Shown here: in pieces, positions 34,357-44,959 of the stretch
Layout of the letters: each line of letters begins with the position of its first letter
How positions within the stretch are numbered: position 1 is the stretch's first letter
From: Nilaparvata lugens
Taxonomy: Eukaryota > Arthropoda > Insecta > Hemiptera > Delphacidae
Assembly (NCBI RefSeq): GCF_014356525.2
Contig: NC_052507.1
Coordinates: 41,848,097 to 41,912,096, forward strand
Direction of reading: 5' to 3'
Length of the DNA stretch: 64,000 nt
Program-made: the position numbers and the translations under genes
The notes under the pieces: model-generated
What the model saw: the letters and a program-made list of their open reading frames with translations, nothing else
Told to the model about the DNA's origin: nothing
Database searches by the model: none

Positions 34357-37298
34357 CACTGAAGAGTTCTTAATATTTTAGAAACAGAAAATGAAACAGA
34401 TGTAATCGACGATTATTTGAACTATCACTTTCACGAGGACAGAAATAAAGATGCTGAGTGTTTCAATATTATGTCTATGAATATACGTAGTTTGAATGCT
34501 AATTTCGATCAGTTTATTTGCTGCCTCAATGAATTGAAAACTGATATTCACATTATAATATTAACTGAGACCTGGTTGACTGCAGATATGCCGTTCATTT
34601 TCAACATTCCTGGATATACGGCAATAAATAAGTACACTAAACAGAATAAATGTGATGGATTATGCATGTACATAAAAGATTGCATAGGATTCAATGAAGT
34701 TTCACTCGATATCTCTGATGCCAATGTAGTTAGTGCTGACTTAAGAATTGATGATTTTATTGTGAAGGTGATTGGGGTTTATAGATCACCAAGTAATCAA
34801 AATATTGATAATTTTCTTAATAGTCTGAGTAATGAAATCAGTAAAATTCCTAATGGAATAAATGTATGTGTGGCGGGAGACATGAATATAAATACACATT
34901 CAACTAGTGTTCCTGTTCAAGATTATCTGCATATTTTCAATAGTAATGGCTATAAGTCTTACATAAATGGTGATACCCGAGTAACAACCACAACAAATTC
35001 TTGCATTGACCACATTTTTTATAAAAATTCAGGCAACCATTCTATGTTCACTAAAGGAGTTATATTTAGGACAACCATAACTGACCACTACGCGGTTGTA
35101 CTGAACTTGGTGAAGGTCCCTATCAATAAGGATAATAGAAACGTATTGATAAACACATTAACTAGAACCAACTATCATGCACTATTGGAACGCATAAGGA
35201 ATGAAGATTGGGGAGAAATCTATACCGTGAATGGAAGCATTGACACTATTATGGATAAATTTGTCGATCGTTTGACCAGTCTCATCAATCAATGCAAGAA
35301 GGTAAAAGTGATACCTAACAGACTTCGTCCCCTGAAGCCCTGGATATCTGAAGGCATCATAAGATCAATAATCACGCGGGACAAAATGCATTCTAGACTC
35401 AGAAGAGATCCTAATAACAATATCTTAAAGAATGAATATAAGGCTTATCGTAATGGTTTGAATAAGATCATAAATCATGCAAAGGAAGTCTACTATAAAG
35501 GGAAAATTGAAAATTGTAATAACAACAGCATGAAGTTGTGGAAGTGCATAAACGAGGTTATAGGTGAGGCCAGTATCAAGGAAAAGAGTACTGAACTTGA
35601 TGCTCACTCCCTCAACAATTATTCACAAATGTGGGTAAATTACAAGCTCAAACTATCAATATCCCTGATAATACTGGTGATCGATTTCCTGCAATACAGA
35701 TCGATAATACGTTTTTTATGAGACCAACGTGCCCAGTTGAAGTTGAGGCAACTATTAAAAATCTAAAGAACAACTGCAGTCCTGGTATTGATGGTCTAGG
35801 TAATATTACGCTGAAGAAAATAGCCAATTTTATATCTCAACCTCTCGCTTTCATTTTTAATAGATGCTTTGAGGAGGGATATTTTCCCGAGCACCTCAAA
35901 TCAGCCAAAATAAAACCTCTATTCAAACAAGGTGACCCGACTAATCCCTGTAATTATAGACCGATTAGTCTTATCAGCAACCTTGCTAAAATAATGGAGA
36001 AACTAATAAAGTCAAGAGTTGTTTCTTTCTTGAATCTTAACAAAATAATCAACAAGAACCAATTCGGTTTCCAAAATAGTAAAAGTACATCTGACGCTCT
36101 AATAAAATTCATCAATACTTTATCTGATAAAATAAACTCCAATAAGAAAACTATTGCGGTCTTCCTAGATATACGCAAAGCTTTTGATACAATACCTCAT
36201 AATACTTTGTTCAATAAACTAGAGTCCTATGGTTTCAGAGGAGTCTCGCTTAAATTGTTCAAAAGCTATCTGAGTAATAGAACCCAGTCCCTAACCATAA
36301 ATGATCAATCTAGTGTAACTAACTTAACTTCTTATGGTCTTCCTCAAGGTACTGTACTTTCTCCCATCCTTTTCATACTCTATGTAAATGACTTTTTAAA
36401 TTTAAGACTTCTAAACTCAACTGTGATATCCTTTGCAGATGATACTGCAGCTATTTTTCACGGAAATTCATGGAATGAAGTTCATACTATAGCTGAAAAT
36501 AATATGCTTTTAATTAAGAAGTGGTTAGATAAGAATACCTTAAGTTTAAATATTGAAAAAACTAATTACATTACTTTCTCTGCAAATAGAGTAGGGCAGC
36601 CTAACGAGAATCAAGATTTGAGACTCCATTCTCAGTGCAATTTAAACTTGGGTAATTGTGATTGTCCCACCATTAAAAAAGTCAATAATACTAAGTATTT
36701 GGGAATTATAATTGATGAAAACCTTAAATGGGATGTTCATATTAAATACATATGTAGAAAAATTAGATATTTATCCTTTAAATTTTACCAAGTTAACAGA
36801 ATTCTTAATAAGAACCACCTGAAAATGATGTATCATGCTCTTGTCAAGTCAATTCTGCAGTATGGCATAGTTGTTTGGGGAGGCTGTTTCAACTGTCATA
36901 TTGCTGAATTATTTGTAGCACAAAAACTGATAATTAAAACTATATTAAACAAACCCAGGCTCTATCCAACGGATATGGTTTTTAGTGATTTTGAGGTCAT
37001 GACTATACGTCAATTATACATAAAAACCGTAATTGAGTACTTAATAAAATATAGATCCGATTTTCCTCTCACAATAAACTCTACTCTTAATTATTATAAT
37101 CTAAGGGCCACTGCTAACAAATATGTAACCTATAACACTAATATTGAATGTATAAGGAGGCAATTAATTTACATAGGTACTAAAATAATAAACCTCATTC
37201 CGAATCACTTTCTCATGGACAATAAGGTCAGCGGAAAAATTAAACTGGATATAAAAAACTGGACATACAGTAATTTCTTCTTCCATTTAGATATATGA
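34349..37298 (+). CDS. H1 ORF3: APE endonuclease plus reverse transcriptase
   Basis: The ATG at 34349 lies inside the end of ORF2 (ATGAGTGA). The endonuclease has MNIRSLNANF near 34474, LTETWL near 34561, GDMN near 34880, DHIF near 35008 and TDHY near 35083. The RT has NYRPISLI near 35950, FLDIRKAFDTIPH near 36160, GLPQGTVLSP near 36335, catalytic FADD at 36432-36443, a thumb region and an LGIIIDENLKW block. It ends at TGA 37296-37298. Two single-base losses, at a T run near 34375 and near 35621, split the frame; the remaining sequence is open throughout. The clade is undetermined (jockey-superfamily-like RT). Catalytic residues are all present. Confidence 0.92.
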
Positions 37299-37658
37299 CT
37301 CGAGATTTCTGCTCCAGCATTTTTATTTTTTTTTTCATTAGTTTTTTCATTTTTCAGTGGACTCGCTTACCTTTATTTTGAGTACCTATTCCTCTGTTTT
37401 CTTCCTTCCCCCCATTTCTCCCTTCCTTTTTTCCTCATTACTTCTCTTCTCTTCTTTGCCTGCCTATTACATGGGAAACCATAGTTGGCTAGGTATCTTC
37501 CTCTCTTTTTTCTCTTCTCCAACACACCCAAACACTAAGCCCATGGTTTTTTATATTTGTAACATTTTATTGTGTTTTATTTGTTTCGTAAATCTTTGTA
37601 ATTTTGTTTTGTCTTGTTTTGTGTGTTTTTAATAAATTGAAAAATAAAATAATTGAAA
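37299..37658 (+). other. 3' UTR of H1
   Basis: T-rich, with AATAAA motifs at about 37630 and 37643. It ends in AATAATTGAAA with no long poly(A). The element boundary is defined by the empty site at 29656-29690. Confidence 0.75.
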
Positions 37659-37681
37659 TTTTTTGTGTTACCCTTCCCTCC

Positions 37682-38589
37682 TGGCAGTGCGAGAGCACCA
37701 CGACTCTCATGTGCAGTGCGGAAGCACGGCGTCCTCGGCAGTGTGGAAACATGGCAACTCTGCAGTGCGGGAGCACGGCGTCCTTTTTGCGATGTGAAAG
37801 CATGGCGTTTCCTGGCAGTGCGGAAGCACGGCGCCCCGGGCAGTGCGGAAGCACGGCATCCTTTTTGCAGTGCGAAAGCACCGCGTCCTTATTTTTGCAG
37901 TGCGACAGCACGGCGACTCATTGCAGTGCGAAAGCACCGCGTCTTTTTTTTTGCAGTGCGAAAGCACGGCGCTTCTTGCAGTGCGAAAGCACAGCGTTTC
38001 TTTTTGCAGTGCGAAAGCACTGCGTTCCCTGGCAGTGCGAAAGCACTGCGACTCTCATCTGCAGTGCAGAAGCACGGCGTCCTTGGCAGTGTGGAAACAT
38101 GGCGATTCTGCAGTGCGAAAGCACGGCGTCCTTCTTGCAGTGTGACAGCACGGCGTTTCCTTGCAGTGCGGAAGCACGGCGTCCCCCCCTTGCAGTGCGG
38201 AAGCACGGCGTCCCAGCAGTGTGAAAGCACCGCGTCTTTTTTTTTGCAGTGCGAAAGCACGGCGCTTCTTTGCAGTGCGATAGCACAGCGTTTTTTTTTG
38301 CAGTGCAAAAGCACGGCGTCCCACATCGCAGTGCGAAAGCACGGCCACCCCCATTGCAGTGCGGAAGCACGGCAGTCTCTTGCAGTGTGCAAACACGGCG
38401 TCCCCCATTGCAGTGCGGAAGCACGGCGGTCTCTTGCAGTGTGCAAACACGGCGTCCCCCATTGCAGTGCGGAAGCACGGCGGTCTCTTGCAGTGTGCAA
38501 ACACGGCGTCCCCCATTGCAGTGCGGAAGCACGGCGTTTCCTTGCAGTGCGGAAGCACGGCGTCCCACATCGCAGTGCGAAAGCACGGC
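37682..38589 (+). repeat. GNRA-hairpin array, segment C (about 33 units)
   Basis: Continuation of array A on the far side of H1. Near-identical to segment B over most of its length. The same hairpin rule applies. Confidence 0.9.
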
Positions 38590-38854
38590 ACAGATCTTCA
38601 AGATCTTCTCTGAAGCTAGGCATATGATCTGGCCAGATAGCTTGCTCATTTTCTTCGGATGGTGCCGACGCACCACCACCAGTTGGCAAGGAGTCAACCT
38701 GGCGCCCAGTTTGTGTTCGGTCTATGATGACCGGCGGAGAGGCGGCAGAATGTACTCAGGCATTTGGGACATTCTGTCTGCCGTTTACCCCTTCCATCCT
38801 CACCCCCCCTCCCCTCCCCCTCTCTTTTCCCCCCTTCCCTTAGTAGGAACAGTG
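38590..38854 (+). other. Unique block between array and 3' LTR of P
   Basis: Also present at 30599-30863. It contains CAGATCTTCAAGATCTTCTC (a small palindrome), TGGCGCCCAG (like a tRNA-primer site) about 38701, a stem GGCGGCAGAATGT/ACATTCTGTCTGCC and a C/T-rich tract before TGTCACG. Its function is unknown. No purine tract precedes the LTR. Confidence 0.5.
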
Positions 38855-40899
38855 TGTCACGATGTATATCGTAACTAGAGAAAGGAATTGAGTTTAGGGC
38901 TCATTTATTTGACGCTCGGCTATCTTTGATAGAATCTAAGGGGTCAATGTTCAAGCCAGCCACTGGCCTACCGCTCAGCGGTGCTGCGCATCCTCTCTCC
39001 CCTCCCTCTCGGTCACTGAGGGAGGCTCGAGAAAGGCTAGCAGGAGGCAGTCGAGTTTGGAGAGCCAGGGCGAGCGGTCGAGTGAGGTGAGAAGGAAGCA
39101 GCGAGCAGCTAGCAACGTCACAGTACGTCTTGTACTAAAGTGAACTCCGATTTCTTCAGCGACCGGGAGTTGTGTTGAGGCTAAAGACGATTAGCCTCAA
39201 ACACGGTGGACTCCATTGCTCAACACCCGTTTGGGCGAGTGCTGAATGACATTTAACCCGTTTAGACAACGGGCTACCAGTTTCGACCAACGGCGACACG
39301 TCAGGTTTGGTCGAAACCTGACTCCCCATTGGTAGACCACCAGTGGGACATCGAGGCGCAAGAGGACCTCTGGGAAGGTGTGGAAAAACCTTTCCCGCGA
39401 CTCCGCGACCGATCCGGACCCCAGGAGGACGGCTGGTGCCCGGCAAGTAGGACTTAGGAAAGTCCAGAGCGCGAGCCGCCGCAGCGCACTAATCCAGTGC
39501 GGGATCGAGAAAGGACCTCTGGGGAGGTGTGGAAAAAACTTTTCCTGCGACTCCGCGACCGATCCGGACCCCAGGAGGACAGCTGGTGCCCGGCAAGTAG
39601 GACTTAGGAAAGTCCAGAGTGCGGGCCTCCGCAGCGCACTAGTCCAGTGCAGAATCGAGAGAGGACATCTGGGAAGGTGTGGAAAAACCTTTCCCGCAAC
39701 TCCGCGACCGATCCGGACCCCAGGAGGACAGCTGGTGCCCGGCAAGTAGGACCTAGGAAAGTCCAGAGTGCGGGCCGCCGCAGCGCACTAGTCCAGTGCG
39801 GAATCGAGAGAGGACATCTGGGAAGGTGTGGAAAAACCTTTCCCTCGACTCCGCGACCGATCCGGACCCCAGGAGGACAGCTGGTGCCCGGCAAGTAGGA
39901 CTTAGGAAAGTCCAGAGCACGGGCCGCCGCAGCGCACTAATCCAGTGCGGGATCGAGAAAGGACCTCTGGGAAGGTGTGGAAAAACCTTTCCCGCGACTC
40001 CGCGACCGATCCGGACCCCAGGAGGACAGCTGGTGCCCGGCAAGTAGGACTTGGGAAAGTCCAGAGTGCGGGCCGCCGCAGCGCACTAGTCCTGTGCGGA
40101 ATCGAGAAAGGACCTCTGGGAAGGTGTGGAAAAACCTTTCCCGCGACTCCGCGACCGACCCGGACCCCAGGAGGACAGCTGGTGCCCGGCAAGTAGGACT
40201 TAGGAAAGTCCAGAGCGCGGGCCGCCGCAGCGCACTAGTCCAGTGCGACTCCGCGACCGACCCGGACCCCAGGAGGACAGCTGGTGCCGGCAAGTAGGAC
40301 TTAGGAAAGTCCAGAGTGCGAGCCGCGGCAGCGCACTAATCCAGTGCGGAACCGAAAAAGGACCTCTGGGAAGGTGTGGAAAAACCTTTCCCGCGACTCC
40401 GCGACCGATCCGGACCCCAGGAGGACAGCTGGTTCCGGCAAGTAGGACTTAGGAAAGTCCAGAGCGCGAGCCGCCGCAGCATACTAATCCAGTGCGAAAC
40501 CGAAAGAGGACCTCTGGGAAGGCCAGGGAAGGCCTTTACCAGAGCTCCGCGACCAACCCGGACCCCGGGAAGACATCCGGTGCCCAAGGACTAAGACTTA
40601 GTCCCGACACGAAGCCCTTTCTCGCGACTGGCACCGCAAGGTTCCTATTCCCTTCATTCCGCGACCAACCCTGTTTGGCAGTGCGAAAGCACGGCCCCTC
40701 TTTCCTAAAAGAGGGAAACATTTCTCCAAAACACTCAAAACCCTGTTCCAACCCCCAACTCGAACGAGGGTGGTTGGCGGACGCCCCACCAAGACTCCCG
40801 TCCCCTGCTGCGGCCCACCCCAGTCGCCGACTGAGTTTAGCCGGCCCAGAGCGACACTGGGAACTCTGATAGAGACAGGTGTGGGCAAAAATCTACTCA
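38855..40899 (+). repeat. 3' LTR of element P with 149-bp tandem units
   Basis: About 2.05 kb, longer than the 5' LTR because it carries seven to eight 149-bp units (39360-40500), one internally shortened near 40245. Units contain inverted repeats such as CGCACTAGTCCAGTGCG and GGACTTAGGAAAGTCC. Confidence 0.75.
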
Positions 40900-40904
40900 G
40901 AATA

Positions 40905-41130
40905 GTAATATGTTGAATATTTAATTGAATTTAATGATACATCATCATTGGATAATAATATCATCATTAAAATGGAATGATGGCTTCAGTAACGGTGCTC
41001 GGTAACCATCATCACAAAGAACGTTACAAACGTTACAGAACTGACTGAATGGAACAGGAAATACCGTTACTAACGCATGCGCGATACGGTGCTGTCTGAG
41101 AACGAGAGTGGTTTGTGTAGCCACAGCGTA
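40905..41130 (+). repeat. Interspersed repeat paired with 19480-19690
   Basis: Inverted relative to the copy near 19.5 kb. Starts directly at the right end of element P. Non-coding. Confidence 0.6.
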
Positions 41131-41151
41131 AAGGAAAGAGCTGGTTAGTGT

Positions 41152-41655
41152 AATAGTATATTTCGCACCTAGGGCCGAAAATGAGAATTTTCCGGCTTAA
41201 ATCGGTTTAAATCAGTTTTCAAGTCCGAGGCCGTAGGCCGAGGAGTCGAGGACTAGAAAAGATTGAGAGCCAGAAAAACATTTTTGCCCTTGGTGTGAAC
41301 ACTATTTTTTGCCACACAGAAAAATAAACAATATATTATATGAGAATAATTGTTTATTAAGCACTTCCGAAAGCAGAAGTGGAAGCTCATAGCTCTAGCA
41401 AATCTGGATATCAGGAAATTGTCCAAGTATTTTTATTTTTTATTCTGATTTGTCTAAATAACCTAAAAGATTATGTTCAATTATGTGGGAGGTTGAGTTT
41501 ATACTCTTCTATTCTTTTAAATGACAATAAGATGATATTATTATAAATGTTCTAATTATTGAATAATAACACAAATAATGAAAAGTTTTTGATCAGCTGT
41601 TTTAGCACACTTGAAATTTGGCCAATCTGAATGTCAATGGAAGTTTGGGTTAGAA
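41152..41655 (+). repeat. R-family interspersed repeat, copy 1
   Basis: Begins near ATATTTCGCACCTAGGGCC and shares CCACACAGAAAAATAAACAA and ACCTAAAAGATTATG with the copies at 43655 and, inverted, 52350. No coding capacity seen. Confidence 0.7.
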
Positions 41656-41836
41656 GTTCCACAGAATAGGTACAGAATGGAATCTTGTAATCTAACCAAT
41701 GCTTTTTACATGACACAAATACTAGACACGTCACGTGACCTTGGGAAGTTCAATCCTGGCCTTCTGATTGGCTCGTGGCAGTGAATGAGATCAATTGATC
41801 CGGATCATTAAAGTGATCCGAACCTACCATCAATAC

Positions 41837-42055
41837 TATAGTGAGGTCCACGTTATAATGGCAGTGGATAAAGATAGAAAAACAATGTTGCCGATTCTCT
41901 GTTTCAATTTATTTTATTTCTACACTGTCAAAAATAAATTTGGCATCGTTGCAGAGCTAGAAAAGTACAGTACTACCTGCTTTGTGGAATGATAGACAAA
42001 TATACCAACATCAAAGTTAATCAACTACTGTCATTTTAACGTGGACCTCACTATA
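41837..42055. mobile_element. MITE, about 215 bp, complete
   Basis: Terminal inverted repeats of about 25 bp, starting TATAGTGAGGTCCACGTTAT and ending in the reverse complement GTGGACCTCACTATA. TA dinucleotides at both ends suggest a TA target site. Too short to encode a transposase. Confidence 0.8.
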
Positions 42056-42459
42056 TTACAATGCGGCGCTTCCTAACAAGATGGCGGATTTTGGCATCAG
42101 GGTCAGGGTACTAGCCAAGTTTCCATACTGTATGTATACTGTGGCTCTATCCTACTCTGAAAATCGAATTTGAATAGTTCATCTATATAATAAGAGAGAG
42201 TAGGGTTGTGTTTGTTGTGTGTTTGTTTGTTCGCATCAAAACATGTCAACTTGTGGATTGCATACTGGAGAAACGGGAATGATTTAGATCTCCAAATTTT
42301 GAACATAGATTCTAAAAATATCAATCTCGTGCACCTGGAAGCCCAAATTTCAATTTTCCTTCTAGTTTTTTCAGAATTAATGTTCAAATTCATCTATGCT
42401 ACCGTAGGCTACATGAAGTTCCATAGCCCAAAGTGTGTCTTTTTATGAGCAGGTTATAA

Positions 42460-42545
42460 GACTATGTAGCGCAGCGGTAAAAGGCCTGCTTACGGAGTGA
42501 TGGTTCCTCGGTTCGAATCCCCGAGGCTTTCCCATTTTTTTGTTC
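42460..42545 (+). ncRNA. tRNA-like unit (SINE head or tRNA pseudogene)
   Basis: An A-box-like TAGCGCAGCGGTAAAAGG and a B-box GGTTCGAATCC (42510-42520) at tRNA spacing, a TTACGGA loop that would place ACG as anticodon, and a T7 run just after. The acceptor and anticodon stems do not pair well, so it is unlikely to be a working tRNA. Confidence 0.45.
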
Positions 42546-42840
42546 TTAATTTTTTCCCTCGAAACGTATTATTATCAATTACTTTTTGAAGGAATTTTTT
42601 TTCATTACTATTGAACTTGGATTTTATCAAATAATTATTTTTAATGTGAAATTTTGCCACCAGTACAAATTGGACATAGTCCTCATGCTGTAGGCCTATA
42701 ATTGAATTTCATAAGAAAAACATGAATAGATCACAATAAAATAAGAAATAAATTTATATTCTTCAGTTATAATGTACTATCAAATTTAAATTACGGTAAC
42801 TAATATAAAAAATAGCTAATAAAAGTCGAAATTCATCGAC

Positions 42841-42935
42841 AAAAAAAAAAATGTCACTGACCGAGGTTCGAACCTAGATCATGATTGTAATTCACTGAGA
42901 TTTGAGGTGTTACGCCTTTACGCTCTCGGCCATTG
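42841..42935 (-). ncRNA. Second tRNA-like unit, opposite strand
   Basis: On the minus strand, TGGCCGAGAGCGTAAAGGCG (a Leu/Ser-type A box) is followed by a long variable region, GGTTCGAACC as B box and a run of 11 T. Stems are degenerate, so this is a SINE-like or pseudogene copy. Confidence 0.4.
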
Positions 42936-43654
42936 CATTATTTTTGATCAAAGAGGCCTGTGAGTCAGGTAACGTATGTAGGCTACGATAATATAGTGTA
43001 GCATATAGCGGCAAACTTGAAGCCGGTTTGCCGGCATTTTCACAACAAAATATTGCTCTGGAAATAGTTAAATCATAGAGAAAACATTCGAAGATTCAAT
43101 CTTGAGTGGGCCTAATGTTTTCTCTATATGGTTTGATATTGAAGAAAAATTATCTAAAAGTTTTAATAATGAATTACGGAAAAATTACTAGGAATTTTTC
43201 AGTCAAGGCTGAGTTTCACCAGTAGGCTTACCTTAAACTTTAGATCCCTGCTGTATTTTCCTATTATTATTGTTGATTGTATTGCATTAAGAAGTGGAAT
43301 TCGATAATAAAAAGAAACAATTATTACTCTACCTCACTTTTAAATATTGATACAATTATTGTACTTTGATTTCAAATTCGATTCTTCACTTTTAAAGACT
43401 TGCGATACTTACCTTTCTGACAATGGACAATGCAGCCAACATTATATTGTTGAGGCTATGGAGATATCATCGTATTCTATTGTTTGATATCAAAAACACA
43501 ATAATAAATATTAAATTATGAAACAGTAATTCATAAAATATATTATAGACATGATACCGCGATTCACGATAAATAATTATATAGATTATTACAGTCGTTA
43601 TGAGATTATCTCTATGATTTTTGTGAGATCGGACACGATCAGCTGTTATTCAAG
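42936..43654. other. Gene-free AT-rich stretch
   Basis: Nothing supported: no open frame with motifs and no repeat ends that I could define. Confidence 0.4.
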
Positions 43655-44195
43655 GTCATTTTACAGCCCTAGGGCCGAAAAGTTTTACCGGCCTGGTCGG
43701 AAAACAATCACTTTCGGCCTCCATATGACGCACGTAAACCAGCTCATTACATCCAAGTGTGGCGAAAAACATTTTTTCCCATGGTGAGAACGTTATTTTT
43801 CGCCACACAGAAAAATAAACAATATAAACATGAGAATAATTGTTTATTAGGCACTTCCAAAAGCAAATCAGGAAGGTCATAGCTCTAGCAAACCTGAGGT
43901 AATCTGAATATCAGGAAATTGTCCAAGTATTTTTATTTTTTATTCTGATTTGTCCAAATAACCTAAAAGATTATGTTTAATTATGTAAGAGGTTGAATTT
44001 ATACCTTTTATTCTTCCAAATGACAATAAGATGATATTATTATAAATGTTTTGATTCTTGAATAATAAACACAAATAATGAAAAGTTTTTTGATCAGCTG
44101 TTTTAGCACACTTGAAATTTGGCCAATCTGAATGTCAACATCAACAATGCTTGTTGTCATTGACTTCGGAAGTTTAGGTTAGAAGTTCTAATAGT
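43655..44195 (+). repeat. R-family interspersed repeat, copy 2
   Basis: Starts at ACAGCCCTAGGGCCGAAAA. The right 350 bp align closely with copy 1. It abuts the left end of LINE H2, with an inverted partial copy at its right end (52350-52690). Confidence 0.7.
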
Positions 44196-44267
44196 TAATT
44201 AATAGTTTATAATATATATTAATATATTATTATTATTATAAAATAATAATAACAATATATTTAAATA

Positions 44268-44959
44268 TCCGAAAAAAATTGAAAAAGAACATTAGTAGAG
44301 AACAGAATCCCAAGATAAAAAAAGCAGTCAACTTCAGAGGAGGTGGATTACTGCTGGTGCTAGACCCTAAGACTGAAAAAGATAAGTTTTTGAGTAATAA
44401 AATATTGCAGGAAAACGAAATAAAGGTGAGTGAGCCACTAATCAGGAAGCCAAAAGTAATAATTTACAATGTTTGTAGTGTTATGGAAATCAATGAATTA
44501 ACTGAGGAAATTCATGAGCGTAACTTTTCCTTAATGGATAAAAATAAATTTTGCACAAACTTCAAGCCAAAATATAAGTTAGGGCCAAAAAATGAGAAAA
44601 CTGTCCACTGGGTCATTGAATGTTTGGGTGAAATTAGGAAGGAAATGATAAACAAACAGAGAATTCTTATAGACTGGAATTCCTGTAGAGTTCGTGACTA
44701 TACAGCAGTTTCAAGGTGTTTTAAATGCCAGAAACTGAACCATGTAAGTAAGCATTGTCCTAATAGCCAAAGTACTTGCGCATACTGTGCCGTTAAGGGT
44801 CATGACATCAAGGAATGCCCAAACAAAGAAAAAAGTCCATGCTGCATAAACTGCTCGAACAATGAAAAAAATCACAACCATAAAGCAAATGATAAAGATT
44901 GCCCCACCTACCGAAAAGCGTTTCAACAAATCATAGATAAAACTGATTATGGTATTTAA
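44268..44959 (+). pseudogene. H2 ORF1: CCHC gag-like protein, 5'-truncated
   Basis: About 226 codons open from near 44279, matching H1 ORF1 from about residue 155. Three zinc-knuckle-like groups: CFKCQKLNHVSKHC near 44720, CAYCAVKGHDIKEC near 44779, and CINC...H...C. It ends KTDYGI, TAA 44957-44959, overlapping ORF2 by 11 bases as in H1. No start codon remains, because the first about 150 residues are missing at the junction with the R repeat. Confidence 0.85.

Larger units (their letters stand above)
28471..37658 (+). mobile_element. Non-LTR retrotransposon H1 with viral-type SF1 helicase ORF
   Basis: The element is bounded exactly by comparison with the uninterrupted spacer at 29656-29690: CTTTTTA on the left and TTTTTTGTG on the right rejoin without gap, so no target-site duplication is visible. 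Order: 5' UTR, ORF1 (CCHC), ORF2 (SF1 helicase), ORF3 (endonuclease-RT), 3' UTR ending AATAAA...GAAA. ORF1 is split by a 2.4-kb insertion (29551-31952) with a 124-bp duplicated flank. Without that the element is about 6.7 kb. Its RT has FADD, so it is not an obvious R1. Confidence 0.93.
21046..40899 (+). mobile_element. Large gypsy-like LTR element (P) lacking reverse transcriptase, with nested LINE
   Basis: Two long related terminal repeats both start TGTCACGATGTATATCG (21046 and 38855) and end ...CTCAGA near 22747 and 40901. Between them lie a tRNA-Lys-like primer site, gag, protease, a zinc knuckle plus integrase C-terminus, 2 kb of AT-rich DNA, the hairpin array and, nested, the H1 LINE. 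A candidate ATAG target duplication is at 21042-21045 and 40902-40905, which is weak support. Without H1 the element is about 10.7 kb. RT, RNase H and the integrase core are absent, so it would depend on a partner element. An alternative is that the LTR is longer and starts near 27412, after a purine tract. Confidence 0.7.

Noticed and set aside
37567..38878. Long ORFs on both strands in array C
   Set aside because: Same repeat artefact as in segments A and B.
39156..40888. ORFs in the 149-bp repeats of the 3' P LTR
   Set aside because: Tandem-repeat artefact, present on both strands.
42165..42460. Helitron 5' end (TCTATATAATAAGAGAG-like start)
   Set aside because: Only a vague resemblance. 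No terminal CTRR hairpin or Rep/helicase coding sequence could be tied to it.
42460..42535. Functional tRNA-Arg gene
   Set aside because: Acceptor and anticodon stems do not pair properly although the A and B boxes are good.
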